A DNA stretch of 51,252 nt, from positions 1 to 51,252 of the forward strand of contig JBNKWI010000015.1 of assembly GCA_050299695.1 (NCBI GenBank). Reading direction: 5' to 3'. A program made the translations under genes and the position numbers. This document shows positions 34,016 to 42,815 of the stretch, in pieces. The notes beneath the pieces were generated by a model. It was given only the letters and a program-made list of their open reading frames with translations, was not told the DNA's origin and searched no databases. How positions within the stretch are numbered: position 1 is the first letter of the stretch; every line of letters starts with the position of its first letter. This stretch comes from Ovoidimarina sp050299695. Its GTDB lineage: Bacteria; Pseudomonadota; Alphaproteobacteria; Rhodobacterales; Rhodobacteraceae.

Positions 34016-34713
34016 GCCTCGACGCGCGGCTCTCCTGGAAGGATGTCCGCGACGAGATCCACGACGCGATCCTGTCCGGCCGCTACGCCCCCGGCGACCG
34101 CCTGCCGCGCGACGCCGATTTCGCCGAGACGCTGAACTGCGCACGCTCCACCGTGCAGCGGGCGATGCAGGACCTCTCCGACAGCGGCATCGTCGAACGG
34201 CGCCGCAAGGGCGGCACGCGGGTGCGCCCCGATCCGGTGACCCGCGCGACGCTGGAAATCCCGGTCATCCGGCGCGAGGTCGAGCAGAAGGGCGGGCGCT
34301 ACGGCTACCAGCTGATCCGCCGGGCCGAGACCGTGCCGCCGCCCGGCATCCTAGCCGCATGCGGCCTCTCCGCCCCCACTCCGATGCTCCGGGTCGAGGC
34401 GCTCCACCTCTCCGATGGCCGGCCCTACATCCTCGAGGACCGCTGGATCAGCCTCGACACCGTGCCCGAGATCGGCGCCGTCGACCTGACCACGCAAAGC
34501 GCCAACGAATGGCTCGTCCAGAACCGCCCCTACAGCCGCTGCGACTTGCGCCTCTACGCCATCCCGGCCGATCCCGGCACAGCCGACCTCCTCGGCGCCT
34601 CCCCGGGCGCGGCGCTCTTCGTGATCGAGCGCACCACCTGGATCGACACCGCGCCGATCACCACCGTCCGGGCCATCGCCGCCCCCGGCTACCAGCTCGT
34701 GACGCAGAGCTAG
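34012..34713 (+). CDS. hutC: Histidine utilisation repressor, GntR family
   Basis: A 233-residue GntR regulator of the HutC type: winged helix at residues 5-75 (LSGRYAPGDRLPRDADFAET, CARSTVQRAMQDLSDSGIVE) and a C-terminal UTRA ligand domain (ILEDRWISLDTVPEIG, CDLRLYAI, LFVIERTTWI). HutC repressors release DNA on binding urocanate. Coupled to hutF by a four-base overlap, so it is autoregulated through the same operator if the site at 32617 is right. Confidence 0.95.
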   Translation: MSLDARLSWKDVRDEIHDAILSGRYAPGDRLPRDADFAETLNCARSTVQRAMQDLSDSGIVERRRKGGTRVRPDPVTRATLEIPVIRREVEQKGGRYGYQLIRRAETVPPPGILAACGLSAPTPMLRVEALHLSDGRPYILEDRWISLDTVPEIGAVDLTTQSANEWLVQNRPYSRCDLRLYAIPADPGTADLLGASPGAALFVIERTTWIDTAPITTVRAIAAPGYQLVTQS

Positions 34714-34728
34714 GCGCGTGCGCCGGGC

Positions 34729-36540
34729 CTAATCCCCCAGTGCGATCCCCTCGCGGCGCGGGTCGGCACCGCCCTTGAGGCCCTCGGGCGAGATCGCGAT
34801 CGCGTGCAGGCCGGAATTGAGGTCGCGCACCGAGGTCTCGTAGCCGAGCGCCTGCAGCGCCGGTTCGAGATCGGCGGCCGAAGTGCCCTCCTCCAGATCG
34901 AAGGTCCCGAAGCGGTTCACCAGATGCGGGGCGGAGACGGCCGCCTGCACATCCATGCCCCAGTCGAGATGCGCCAGGATCGCCTGGGCGACGTAGCCGA
35001 TGATCCGGCTACCGCCCGGGGACCCGACGACCAGCACCGGCTTGCCGTCCCGCAGAACGATGGTCGGCGCCATCGAGGAGCGCGGGCGCTTGCCGGGCTC
35101 GACACGGTTCGCGATGGGCAGACCCTCGTCCTGCGAGGAGAAGGAGAAGTCGGTGAGCTCGTTGTTCAGAAGGAACCCGCCCGGCGCCATCACGCGGCTG
35201 CCGAAACCGTTCTCGATGGTCGTGGTCATGGCGAGCGCGTTGCCGTAGCTGTCGACGATGGAAATATGCGAGGTCGAGGGCAGTTCGATGGCATCGTCGT
35301 CTCCCCAGAGCCGGGCATGGTCCCAGGACGGAGTGCCCGGCGCAACGCTTACGAGCGCGCCGTGCCCGTCGGTACGGTCGCCCTCGATCAGCCCGGCGCG
35401 CTCCTCGAGATAGGCGGGGTCGACGAGCCCCTTGGTCGGCATGGGTACGAAATCGCTGTCGGCCATGTAGCGGCCCCGGTCGGCAAAGGCGAGGCGCGAG
35501 GCGTCGCCGATCAGGCGCCAGGACACCGCGTTGTCGGCACCAAGGCCCGCAAGGTCGAAATTGCCGACCATGCCGAGGATCTGCCCCACAGTGAGCGCAC
35601 CCGAGGACGGCGGCCCCATGCCGCAGACCTCGTAGACCCGGTAGGCGACGCAGACCGGGTCGCGCTCTATGGCGCGATAGAGCGCCAGGTCAGTGAGCGA
35701 AAGGAGCCCCGGGTTGCTTTCGGCTCCGCGTACGGCGGAGACGATTCCCTCGGCGATGGGGCCGGTATAGATCGCATCGGCGCCATCCGCCGCAATGGCG
35801 CGCAGGGTGGCGGCGTAGGCCGGGTTCTTCAGAAGGGCGCCCTCGGCGAGAGGAACGCCGCCGGGGAGGAAATAGGCCGCCGTTGTGGGCTGGGTCGAAA
35901 GCCGCGCGGCATCCTCGGCGACGAGGCCGGCGAGCCTGGCTGAAACCGGGAAGCCATCGTCGGCGAGCCCGATCGCATCGTCGAAGAGCCCGGCCCAGGC
36001 GGCGCGACCCCAACGGCGATGCGCGGCTTCCATCAGCGCGGGCGTGCCCGGCGTGCCGACCGAACGGCCGCCGACCACCGCGTCGAAGAAGCCCATGGGT
36101 TCGCCATCTTTCTGGAACAGGAGCGGTGTGGCATCCTGCGGCGCAGTCTCGCGGCCGTCGAGCGTGGTGACGTCTCCGCTGGCGGCGTCGTACCAGACCA
36201 GGAACGCGCCGCCGCCGAGGCCGGAGGACTGCGGCTCCACGAGGCCCAGAACCGCCTGCACGGCGATCATCGCATCGGCGGCGCTGCCGCCCGCGTCGAG
36301 CACCTTCGCACCGGCCTCGACCGCGAGCGGATTGGCGGCGGCCACCATCCACGTCTTGCCTTCGACGGGATGGCCTGCCTCCTTCGCCGTCTGCGCGGCC
36401 CGCGCCGCATCGGAGAGGAGCGCGGCCCCCGAACCGGTCGCGGCCTCGGGCGCGACGGCATCGGCGGCCTGTTGGGCCTGAGCAGCGCCGGCCAGCGCGA
36501 GCATCAGCAACAGCGATCGCGGCAGAATCGGGAACGTCAT
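34729..36540 (-). CDS. ggt: Gamma-glutamyltransferase, exported
   Basis: Classical periplasmic Ggt of 603 residues with a signal peptide (LPRSLLLMLALAGAAQA). The large subunit has PLAVEAGAKVLDAGGSAADA and VEPQSSGLGGGAFLVW; self-cleavage is predicted before Thr423 in LPSTSHISIVDSYGNA. Small-subunit glycine loop is VLVVGSPGGSRIIGYVAQA. The start is ATG 36540; upstream open frame lacks coding character. It converges on hutC with 15 bases between stops. It releases glutamate from glutathione and other gamma-glutamyl peptides outside the cytoplasm. Confidence 0.95.
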   Translation of the reverse strand: MTFPILPRSLLLMLALAGAAQAQQAADAVAPEAATGSGAALLSDAARAAQTAKEAGHPVEGKTWMVAAANPLAVEAGAKVLDAGGSAADAMIAVQAVLGLVEPQSSGLGGGAFLVWYDAASGDVTTLDGRETAPQDATPLLFQKDGEPMGFFDAVVGGRSVGTPGTPALMEAAHRRWGRAAWAGLFDDAIGLADDGFPVSARLAGLVAEDAARLSTQPTTAAYFLPGGVPLAEGALLKNPAYAATLRAIAADGADAIYTGPIAEGIVSAVRGAESNPGLLSLTDLALYRAIERDPVCVAYRVYEVCGMGPPSSGALTVGQILGMVGNFDLAGLGADNAVSWRLIGDASRLAFADRGRYMADSDFVPMPTKGLVDPAYLEERAGLIEGDRTDGHGALVSVAPGTPSWDHARLWGDDDAIELPSTSHISIVDSYGNALAMTTTIENGFGSRVMAPGGFLLNNELTDFSFSSQDEGLPIANRVEPGKRPRSSMAPTIVLRDGKPVLVVGSPGGSRIIGYVAQAILAHLDWGMDVQAAVSAPHLVNRFGTFDLEEGTSAADLEPALQALGYETSVRDLNSGLHAIAISPEGLKGGADPRREGIALGD

Positions 36541-36667
36541 GGAAAATCTCCTCCAAACAGGGCACCCCCGAGGATGCGGCAGCGGCAACGGGAGGGCAAG
36601 AGCGCGAGATTGGCAGGGGAGCGGGAATTTGCTAGGTCTCGCCGGGGCTTGGACCGAAGGGGCGGGC

Positions 36668-37273
36668 TTGGACAGGACAAATCTACCGGTAGCCCGGCCC
36701 GGCATGGTCGTGGGGCTCCTCGGCGGCTCGTTCGACCCGCCGCACGGGGGTCATGCCCATATTACGCGCGAGGCGTTGAAGCGGTTCGGGCTCGACCGGG
36801 TCTGGTGGCTGGTGACGCCCGGAAACCCGCTGAAACCGAGAGGCCCGGCGCCGCTGGAACGGCGGATGGCGGCGGCACGGCATCTGATGCGGCACCCGCG
36901 CGTGGAAGTGACCGAAATCGAGGCGCGGCTCGGCACGTGTTACACCGCCGAGACGCTGGCGCGGCTGTTCGCGCTCTATCCCGGCGTGCGTTTCGTCTGG
37001 CTGATGGGGGCCGACAATTTCGCGACGCTGCATCTCTGGGACAACTGGGAATGGATCGTGGAGCACGTGCCGATCGGCGTTCTCGCCCGGCCCGGTCAGC
37101 GAATTTCGGCCCGGATGAGCCGCGCCGCGGGCGAATACGAGCGCGAGCGGCTCCGGGCGCGCGAGGCTGGCCGGCTCGGCCGCACGCCGCCGCCCGCCTG
37201 GTGTTTCGTCAACGTGCCGATGGACGCGAGCTCCTCGACCGCGATCCGCGCGCGCGGCGACTGGGCCGGCTGA
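36668..37273 (+). CDS. nadD: Nicotinate-nucleotide adenylyltransferase
   Basis: Adds AMP to nicotinate mononucleotide in NAD synthesis. The nucleotidyltransferase motif GLLGGSFDPPHGGHAHITRE is followed by GLDRVWWLVTPGNPLK, LMGADNFATLHLW and the late ISSTAIR-like SSSTAIRARGDW. I favour the TTG at 36668 (product starting MDRTNLPVARPG) because related proteins, as I recall them, carry such a leader; ATG 36704 is the alternative and gives 189 residues. It leads a plus-strand run with dacB and the EamA gene. Confidence 0.93.
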   Translation: MDRTNLPVARPGMVVGLLGGSFDPPHGGHAHITREALKRFGLDRVWWLVTPGNPLKPRGPAPLERRMAAARHLMRHPRVEVTEIEARLGTCYTAETLARLFALYPGVRFVWLMGADNFATLHLWDNWEWIVEHVPIGVLARPGQRISARMSRAAGEYERERLRAREAGRLGRTPPPAWCFVNVPMDASSSTAIRARGDWAG

Positions 37274-37351
37274 TCCCTTCGCGCAACGCCCGTCGAGTTC
37301 GCTGAATTCGCCGGGTTGCCGGACCGGGCCTCCGGCGTGTAATTCGCGTCC

Positions 37352-38815
37352 ATGTCGTGCTGCCACTCACGCCGCTTCGTCCTCTCCGGGCTCGCCGCCG
37401 CCGCGGCCGGGCCGGCCCTGGCCGAAGCGCCGCTCACCTCGATCCGACCGCGCCCGCGCGGCCATGGCGGCCACCCCAAGCCCGAGGCGGGGCGCGACCT
37501 GGTGCGCGAGGCTGGCCTGGGCGGCACCGTCGGCTATCTCGCGGTCGACGCGCACTCGGGGCGGGTGATCGACGCGATGAACCCCGGCGTGAGGCTCCCG
37601 CCCGCGAGCGTCGCGAAGGCGGCGACCTCCTACTACGCGCTGTCGCGGCTCGGCGCCGGCTACCGGTTCCGCACCACCATCGAGGCCACCGGTCCGGTCG
37701 AGAACGGTCGGGTGAACGGCGACCTGATCCTGCGCGGCTCGGGCGACCCGTCCTTCGATTCCGACGCAATGGCGGGGATGATCCAGGCGCTGAAGGATCA
37801 GGGGATCTTCGAGGTGCGCGGCCGGTTCCGGATCGACGCCTCCTGCCTGCCGTCCCTGCATCACATCGACCCGGACCAGCCCGACCATGTGAGCTACAAC
37901 CCGGCGATCTGCGGGCTGAACCTCAACTACAACCGCGTCCATTTCGAGTGGAAGCGTGAGAAGAAAGACGTCTACGAAACGACGATGCAGGCCCGCGCGC
38001 TGCGGTTCAGCCCCGGCGTCCGGATCGCGCGGATGGAGATCGAGGACCGCACCCTGCCGGTCTATACCTACGACGACGACGGCGGGATCGACCGCTGGAC
38101 GGTGGCGCGGCGAGCGCTCGGCAAGGACGGCGCACGCTGGCTGCCGGTGCGGCGGCCGGCGGAGTACTCGGCCGAGGTGTTCGAGACCCTGGCCCGCGCC
38201 CACGGCATCCCGCTCACGCGCGGGCCAGACGCGGCGGGCGTGGCCGGCACGGTTCTGGTGAGCCATGAAAGCGAGTCGTTGAGCGAGATCCTCCATTCGA
38301 TGCTGCGCTACTCGACCAACATCACCGCCGAGGTGGTGGGCATGACCGCGACCGGGCATCAGGACGACAAGCCGCACAGTCTGATCCGCTCGGCCCGGGC
38401 GATGAACCTCTGGTACAACCGCACCATCGGAACCACCTCGGTCGGGCTCGTGGACCATTCCGGCCTGGGCTACGGCTCGCGGATTTCGGCGCGGGACATG
38501 GTGACGCTGATGCAGAGCGCACGCACGGCCGGGCTCCTGCCGAAGCTCCTGAAGCCGGTGAATGTCGGGACGCCGGGGGCGCAGGTGGCGGCCAAGACCG
38601 GGACGCTGAACTTCGTCAGCGCGCTCTCGGGTTTCGCCGAGGCGCCGGGGACAGCGCCGATCGTCTTCGCCATCTTCACCGCCGACCTGCCGCGGCGCGA
38701 CGCGATCCCGGTGGCGCAGCGCGAGCGCCCGGATGGCGTGAAGGCCTGGACCAACCGGTCGCGCAACATGCAGAAGAAGCTGATCGACCGCTGGCTCGCG
38801 CTGGCGGCGGCGTGA
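37352..38815 (+). CDS. dacB: D-alanyl-D-alanine carboxypeptidase / endopeptidase (PBP4 type)
   Basis: Periplasmic peptidoglycan-trimming enzyme of 487 residues. A twin-Arg-like N-terminus (SRRFVLSGLAAAAAGPALAEA) should export it. Penicillin-binding motifs are intact: SVAK with Ser86 and Lys89, STN in LRYSTNITAEVVGM, and KTG in VAAKTGTLNFVS. The large insertion between motifs one and two is typical of S13 family enzymes. The last codons overlap the EamA start as GTGA. Confidence 0.93.
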   Translation: MSCCHSRRFVLSGLAAAAAGPALAEAPLTSIRPRPRGHGGHPKPEAGRDLVREAGLGGTVGYLAVDAHSGRVIDAMNPGVRLPPASVAKAATSYYALSRLGAGYRFRTTIEATGPVENGRVNGDLILRGSGDPSFDSDAMAGMIQALKDQGIFEVRGRFRIDASCLPSLHHIDPDQPDHVSYNPAICGLNLNYNRVHFEWKREKKDVYETTMQARALRFSPGVRIARMEIEDRTLPVYTYDDDGGIDRWTVARRALGKDGARWLPVRRPAEYSAEVFETLARAHGIPLTRGPDAAGVAGTVLVSHESESLSEILHSMLRYSTNITAEVVGMTATGHQDDKPHSLIRSARAMNLWYNRTIGTTSVGLVDHSGLGYGSRISARDMVTLMQSARTAGLLPKLLKPVNVGTPGAQVAAKTGTLNFVSALSGFAEAPGTAPIVFAIFTADLPRRDAIPVAQRERPDGVKAWTNRSRNMQKKLIDRWLALAAA

Positions 38816-39732
38816 CTGCCGACCGCCCGGTCGCCGGGATCCTGCTCATGGTGGGGTTCTGCGTGATGGCACCGATGGCCGACAGCATCGCCAAGCTCCT
38901 GGGCGCCGAGCTGCCGATCCTGACGCTCCTGATCGCTCGCATCGGCCTTCAGGTCGCGCTCCTCCTGCCGCTTGCGCTGGCATCCGGCGCGGCATTGACC
39001 TGGCGCCGGCCAGTCCTTGCGCTGGTCGCGCTGCGCTCGGTTCTCCATCTGGCGGGGCTCGGAACGATTTTCCTGTCGCTCGTCTACCTGCCCCTCGCCG
39101 ATGCCATCGCCATCGCCTACGTGATGCCCTTCGTGCTCCTGCTGCTCGGCTGGCTGCTCTTGGGCGAAGAGGTGGGCTGGCGCCGCATCGCCGCCTGCGC
39201 GGTGGGGTTCGCGGGCACGCTCCTGGTCCTGCAGCCGCGCTACGCCGAGATCGGCGCGCCGGCACTGCTGCCGCTGGCCGTCGCGGTGATCTTCGCCTGT
39301 TTCATGCTCGTCACGCGGCGGATTGCGCGGGAGACGGACCCGGTGGCGTTACAGGTCACCGGCGGCGTGCTGTCGCTCCTGGTGCTCCTGCCGCTGGTCC
39401 CGGCGGCGGGCGGCGTCCCGGCTCTGCCCGGCGTTTCGCAGCTTTGGCTTCTTGCCGCTATGGGCGTGGTCGGCACGCTGGCGCACCTCGCCATGACCTG
39501 GAGCCTGCGCCTTGCCCCGGCCAGCACACTGGCCCCGATGCAATATCTCGAGATCCCCGTAGCCACCTGTTATGGCTGGATAATATTCCACGACTTTCCA
39601 AACCGCACGGCGCTGGCCGGGATCGCGCTGACCATCGCTGCCGGGCTCTACATCGTCCTGCGCGAGCACGCGCTCAGCCGTGGGGCGGCAGCGCCGCAAG
39701 CACCTTTGGCAGGACCTCCCGCGGCAGGATGA
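38812..39732 (+). CDS. EamA/DMT-family transporter
   Basis: A 306-residue membrane protein with ten predicted helices arranged as two EamA repeats, the drug/metabolite exporter fold. Conserved-looking segments are PLADAIAIAYVMPFVLLLLG near the end of repeat one and APMQYLEIPVATCYGWIIFH in repeat two. It starts at GTG 38812, coupled to dacB. The 3' end overlaps the convergent thiamine pyrophosphokinase gene by 59 bases. The substrate is unknown. Confidence 0.9.
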   Translation: MTADRPVAGILLMVGFCVMAPMADSIAKLLGAELPILTLLIARIGLQVALLLPLALASGAALTWRRPVLALVALRSVLHLAGLGTIFLSLVYLPLADAIAIAYVMPFVLLLLGWLLLGEEVGWRRIAACAVGFAGTLLVLQPRYAEIGAPALLPLAVAVIFACFMLVTRRIARETDPVALQVTGGVLSLLVLLPLVPAAGGVPALPGVSQLWLLAAMGVVGTLAHLAMTWSLRLAPASTLAPMQYLEIPVATCYGWIIFHDFPNRTALAGIALTIAAGLYIVLREHALSRGAAAPQAPLAGPPAAG

Positions 39733-40357
39733 TCAACATTCCGTCGCCGTCGAATTCGAGGCGCACCGGGCCGGTCACCTCGTTCGAGGTACCGATCCGT
39801 CCGCCCGGCGCGAAGTCGATTCCCGCAATCGGCCAGCGCAGCCCCTCGGACCGCCCGCGGACCGGCCGCAGCGGAAACAGCGAGAACCGGCTGCCGGGCG
39901 CGAGGTCCAGGGCGAAATGCCGCGGCGCATGGAACACCACGTCGTCGCTCCCCAGAACGAGGCAGCGCCGGTCGGGATAGCGCACCAGAACGTTCATCAC
40001 CGAAAGCTGGTGGTCGATCCGCCGCCCGGTGAAGCCGAAGGCCAGGATCAGGGGGGCCTCGATACGACTCAGACACTTCTCGAAATCGGTGCTGTCCTGC
40101 TCCGCAACGTGAAAAAATACTTCGGGCGTTAACCTTTCGGTAGCAAAATGTGGCAACGAGTCGAAGTCACCGATCACGAGGTCGGGGGTCAGTCCGTGGT
40201 CCAGCGCGGTGCCCGCGCCGCCATCGGCGGCGACGAGGCTCGACCCCAGCCGCCGGATCGCGTCAAGATCCTGTGCCGTAACGGCGCCCGCCCCCAAGAG
40301 GATCACGGGCGCATGCGACCGAAAGACGCCGTTGGAGAACTTGTCGTTTGTGCTCAT
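39674..40357 (-). CDS. Thiamine pyrophosphokinase
   Basis: Transfers pyrophosphate from ATP to thiamine to give the cofactor TPP. 227 residues with the catalytic-domain motifs LVAADGGAGTALDHGLTPDL, VIGDFDSLP and DSTDFEKCL, then FGFTGRRIDHQLSVMNVL, and a C-terminal beta-domain. ATG 40357 is chosen over an upstream GTG-type extension because MSTNDKFSNG leads directly into the fold. The final 59 bases run antisense to the end of the EamA gene. Confidence 0.93.
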   Translation of the reverse strand: MSTNDKFSNGVFRSHAPVILLGAGAVTAQDLDAIRRLGSSLVAADGGAGTALDHGLTPDLVIGDFDSLPHFATERLTPEVFFHVAEQDSTDFEKCLSRIEAPLILAFGFTGRRIDHQLSVMNVLVRYPDRRCLVLGSDDVVFHAPRHFALDLAPGSRFSLFPLRPVRGRSEGLRWPIAGIDFAPGGRIGTSNEVTGPVRLEFDGDGMLIILPREVLPKVLAALPPHG

Positions 40358-40476
40358 GACCGAAACGGACCAAAATCGAACCCCGATTGAATTCACTGAA
40401 TTGCCACAGTCTGTTCCCAATTGTCAGGTAAGAAACAGTAACTAGTTCCGTTCGGGTACAGCAGAGAGGTTTGCGC

Positions 40477-42321
40477 ATGGTAGGCTCGAGCAAAATCCTG
40501 ACCGTGTCGTACGGGACCTTCTCGTGCACGCTGGAAGGATTCGACGACCCGTTTTCCACGATGCGGTCGATTGCCGAGTACTTCCGCGACCTCGCCGCCG
40601 AGGACCGCTATTTCGGTGCGGAGCCGCCGACGCCCGATGCCGAGATGCTGCATTCGATCGCCCAGCGCGAGGTGAAGCGCCGGGTGGTGTCGCGGCTGCG
40701 CGACCAGGGCGACGGCGTGGTGCTCCGCCAGGTCGACGAGGACGCCGACCCGGCCGCGGCCGAACGCGCGCCCTCCCGGCCCGCGCCGGCACCCGAGCCG
40801 ACCCCTGCTCCGGAGCCCACCCCGGAACCGGTCGCCGAAGCCGCGCCGGTAGCCGAGCCTGAAGCGGTTGCCGAGCCCATCGCCGAGACGCCGGCCCCGC
40901 CGGAGGAGGCGCCCGCCCCGGCCGATCTGGGCGAAGCGGCCTATGCCGAGGACGAGGAGGCGCTGGCCAATGCGCCGACCGAGCCCGCGCCGGCACCCGC
41001 CGCCCCCGACTTCACGGACAACTCCGTGGCCGCGAAACTCAGCCGGATCCGGGCCGTGGTTTCGGGGGGTGCCGCGAGCCGGCCGCGCGGTGAAAGCCAG
41101 TTCACCGGCTCGATCGAGTCAGCCTTTGCGCGCGATGACGTGGAGGACGCGGATTTCGAGGACGTCCCCGTCGCCGAGGCCGAGGTCGAAGACATGGCGC
41201 CGGAAATGCCTGCGCCCGAAATGCAGGAGGCGGTAGGCGAAGTTGACTGGCCGGAAGAAGCGGCCGAGGTCGAGGAAGCCTGGGACAGCGCGGATGAGGA
41301 CGCCGTCGAGGAATCGATGGGCCTCGCCGCGCGGATCGTGAAACTGAAACGCGCAGCGCACGAGCTGGCCGCAGAGGCCGAGGCGCAGGAGCTCATGGGC
41401 CCCGAAGAGGCGCCGGAAGAGCCCGATGAGGCTCCCGCCGACTGGGAAGAGGCGCCCGATGCGGAAGAGAGCGCCTGGGCGAACGATCCGGAGGATTTCG
41501 CCGAGGACGAGGACGTTGCGCCTGTCGCCGAAAGGCCCGCGCGCCCGGCCGCCGACGCCTACCAGGAAAGCGTCAAGGACACGATCCGCAAGCTGGCCGC
41601 GGCCGAACGGGAAACGACCGAGGCGATGAACCGCCGCCCCGGCTTCGACGCAGCCCGGACCGAGGACGCGGCCTTCGACCGGATCCTCGAACAGACGAAC
41701 TCACGGCTCGACGACGACGAGGGCAGCCGCCGGCGCTCGGCGATTGCCCATTTGAAGGCGGCGGTGGCCGCAACCAAGGCCGACCGTCTTCTGAAGCGGA
41801 TCCACCCCGAAGAGGAAGAAGCCGCGGAACAGCGCAACTACCGCGACGATCTCGCCCGGGTGGTGCAGCCGCACCGCACCGAGCCGCGCGAAACCGCGAA
41901 CTTGACGGACCGGCGCCCGGTCACCACGCCGCTGGTCCTGGTGTCCGAGCAAAGGATCGACGAGGAAGAGGAGGGGTTCGATCTCGATGACACGGGCCGG
42001 TCCGACGCCGCCCACCACGACACCGAGGAATCCGGTTTCACCGATTTCGCCGCCCGGATGGGCGCAACCGACCTGCCCGACCTCCTTGAGGCTGCGGCGG
42101 CCTATACCGCCTTCGTAGAGGGGCACAAGCTGTTCTCCCGGCCCGATCTGATGCGGCGGATCTCGCATCTCGATACCGGCGAGGAGTTCAGCCGCGAAGC
42201 CGGGCTGCGGTCGTTCGGGCAGCTCCTGCGCCAGGGCAAGATCCAGAAGCTGAAGCGCGGACAGTTCACGATCACCGAGGAAACCCGCTTCAACCCGGAA
42301 GCCCGGCTCGCGGGCGAGTAG
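40477..42321 (+). CDS. Conserved acidic hypothetical protein with ordered ends and disordered middle
   Basis: I do not know the function. The 614-residue protein begins with an ordered segment (SKILTVSYGTFSCTLEGFDD, then STMRSIAEYFRDLAAEDRYF, ending around EVKRRVVSRL at residue 75). Residues 90-160 are Pro/Ala/Glu repeats. The middle is highly acidic with helical KLKRAAHELAAEAEAQEL and IRKLAAAERETTEAMNR segments. The last about 85 residues look folded again (DLPDLLEAAAAYTAFVEGHK, GLRSFGQLLRQGKIQKLKRG). No signal peptide or membrane helix. The start is ATG 40477 with AGAGAG before it. I recall similar proteins only in Rhodobacterales. Confidence 0.85.
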   Translation: MVGSSKILTVSYGTFSCTLEGFDDPFSTMRSIAEYFRDLAAEDRYFGAEPPTPDAEMLHSIAQREVKRRVVSRLRDQGDGVVLRQVDEDADPAAAERAPSRPAPAPEPTPAPEPTPEPVAEAAPVAEPEAVAEPIAETPAPPEEAPAPADLGEAAYAEDEEALANAPTEPAPAPAAPDFTDNSVAAKLSRIRAVVSGGAASRPRGESQFTGSIESAFARDDVEDADFEDVPVAEAEVEDMAPEMPAPEMQEAVGEVDWPEEAAEVEEAWDSADEDAVEESMGLAARIVKLKRAAHELAAEAEAQELMGPEEAPEEPDEAPADWEEAPDAEESAWANDPEDFAEDEDVAPVAERPARPAADAYQESVKDTIRKLAAAERETTEAMNRRPGFDAARTEDAAFDRILEQTNSRLDDDEGSRRRSAIAHLKAAVAATKADRLLKRIHPEEEEAAEQRNYRDDLARVVQPHRTEPRETANLTDRRPVTTPLVLVSEQRIDEEEEGFDLDDTGRSDAAHHDTEESGFTDFAARMGATDLPDLLEAAAAYTAFVEGHKLFSRPDLMRRISHLDTGEEFSREAGLRSFGQLLRQGKIQKLKRGQFTITEETRFNPEARLAGE

Positions 42322-42361
42322 CCTGTCACGCACCGGACGTGACCGGACCGTACGCCGGGCC

Positions 42362-42376
42362 GGAAGCCTTGCTTCC
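42362..42376. terminator. Hairpin after the acidic hypothetical gene
   Basis: GGAAGC-CTT-GCTTCC is a perfect six-base stem with a three-base loop, 41 bases after the stop at 42321. It lies between convergent genes and could end transcription; there is no strong T-run (CAGTCTTTAC follows). Confidence 0.4.
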
Positions 42377-42421
42377 CAGTCTTTACGGGGCTCCGGCGGC
42401 GAAAACCGGGATCTGTGTCGC

Positions 42422-42450
42422 GTCGGCACTCCGTCGGCATCGCGTCGGTG
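42422..42450. repeat. Three short repeats at 11-base period
   Basis: GTCGGCA at 42422, GTCGGCA at 42433 and GTCGGTG at 42444 recur every 11 bases, close to one helical turn, within the 212-base gap between convergent genes. No function is apparent. Confidence 0.4.
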
Positions 42451-42533
42451 CGTTAACGCATGGACCCGAGTTACCACAGCGCGCGCCAAGCCGAACCCGT
42501 GGTGAAGGCCGCGCCCGGCCGCGTCCAGCGGTC

Positions 42534-42815
42534 TCAGTCGTCGTTGATGTCCTTGTCCCAGACCTTCACCTGGCCAGTGCGGACACCCATGGCCCGGTGC
42601 AGCACCAGCCAGGCCGCGAGCGACAGCACCGCGAAGACCACGAGCGTCAGGGGCAGCGAACTGCCCAGGAGACCGATCCCGCCCAGCGCAAGGATCAGCC
42701 CGACCAGCGCGGCTCCAATGGCGAAACCGAGGAAGATCCAGCCCGAGACCAGCACCTCCAGGACCGCCAGCGCCAGCGCGCCGGCGACCCAGATCCACCA
42801 TTCGGTCCAGATCAC
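42534..42815 (-). CDS. NfeD-like membrane protein
   Basis: A 93-residue short NfeD homologue: two or three membrane helices (WWIWVAGALALAVLEVLVSG, GFAIGAALVGLILALGG, LTLVVFAVLSLAAWLVL) then a polar tail with GQVKVWDKDINDD, shorter than the OB-fold of full NfeD. It starts at GTG 42815, overlapping the SPFH gene stop as GTGA. NfeD proteins habitually pair with SPFH proteins and are thought to help assemble or process them in membrane microdomains. Confidence 0.88.
   Translation of the reverse strand: MIWTEWWIWVAGALALAVLEVLVSGWIFLGFAIGAALVGLILALGGIGLLGSSLPLTLVVFAVLSLAAWLVLHRAMGVRTGQVKVWDKDINDD

Noticed and set aside
32371..34713. A 780-residue plus-strand open frame spanning hutF and hutC
   Set aside because: The first part is a shadow of hutF in another frame; only the last 233 residues (hutC) are real.
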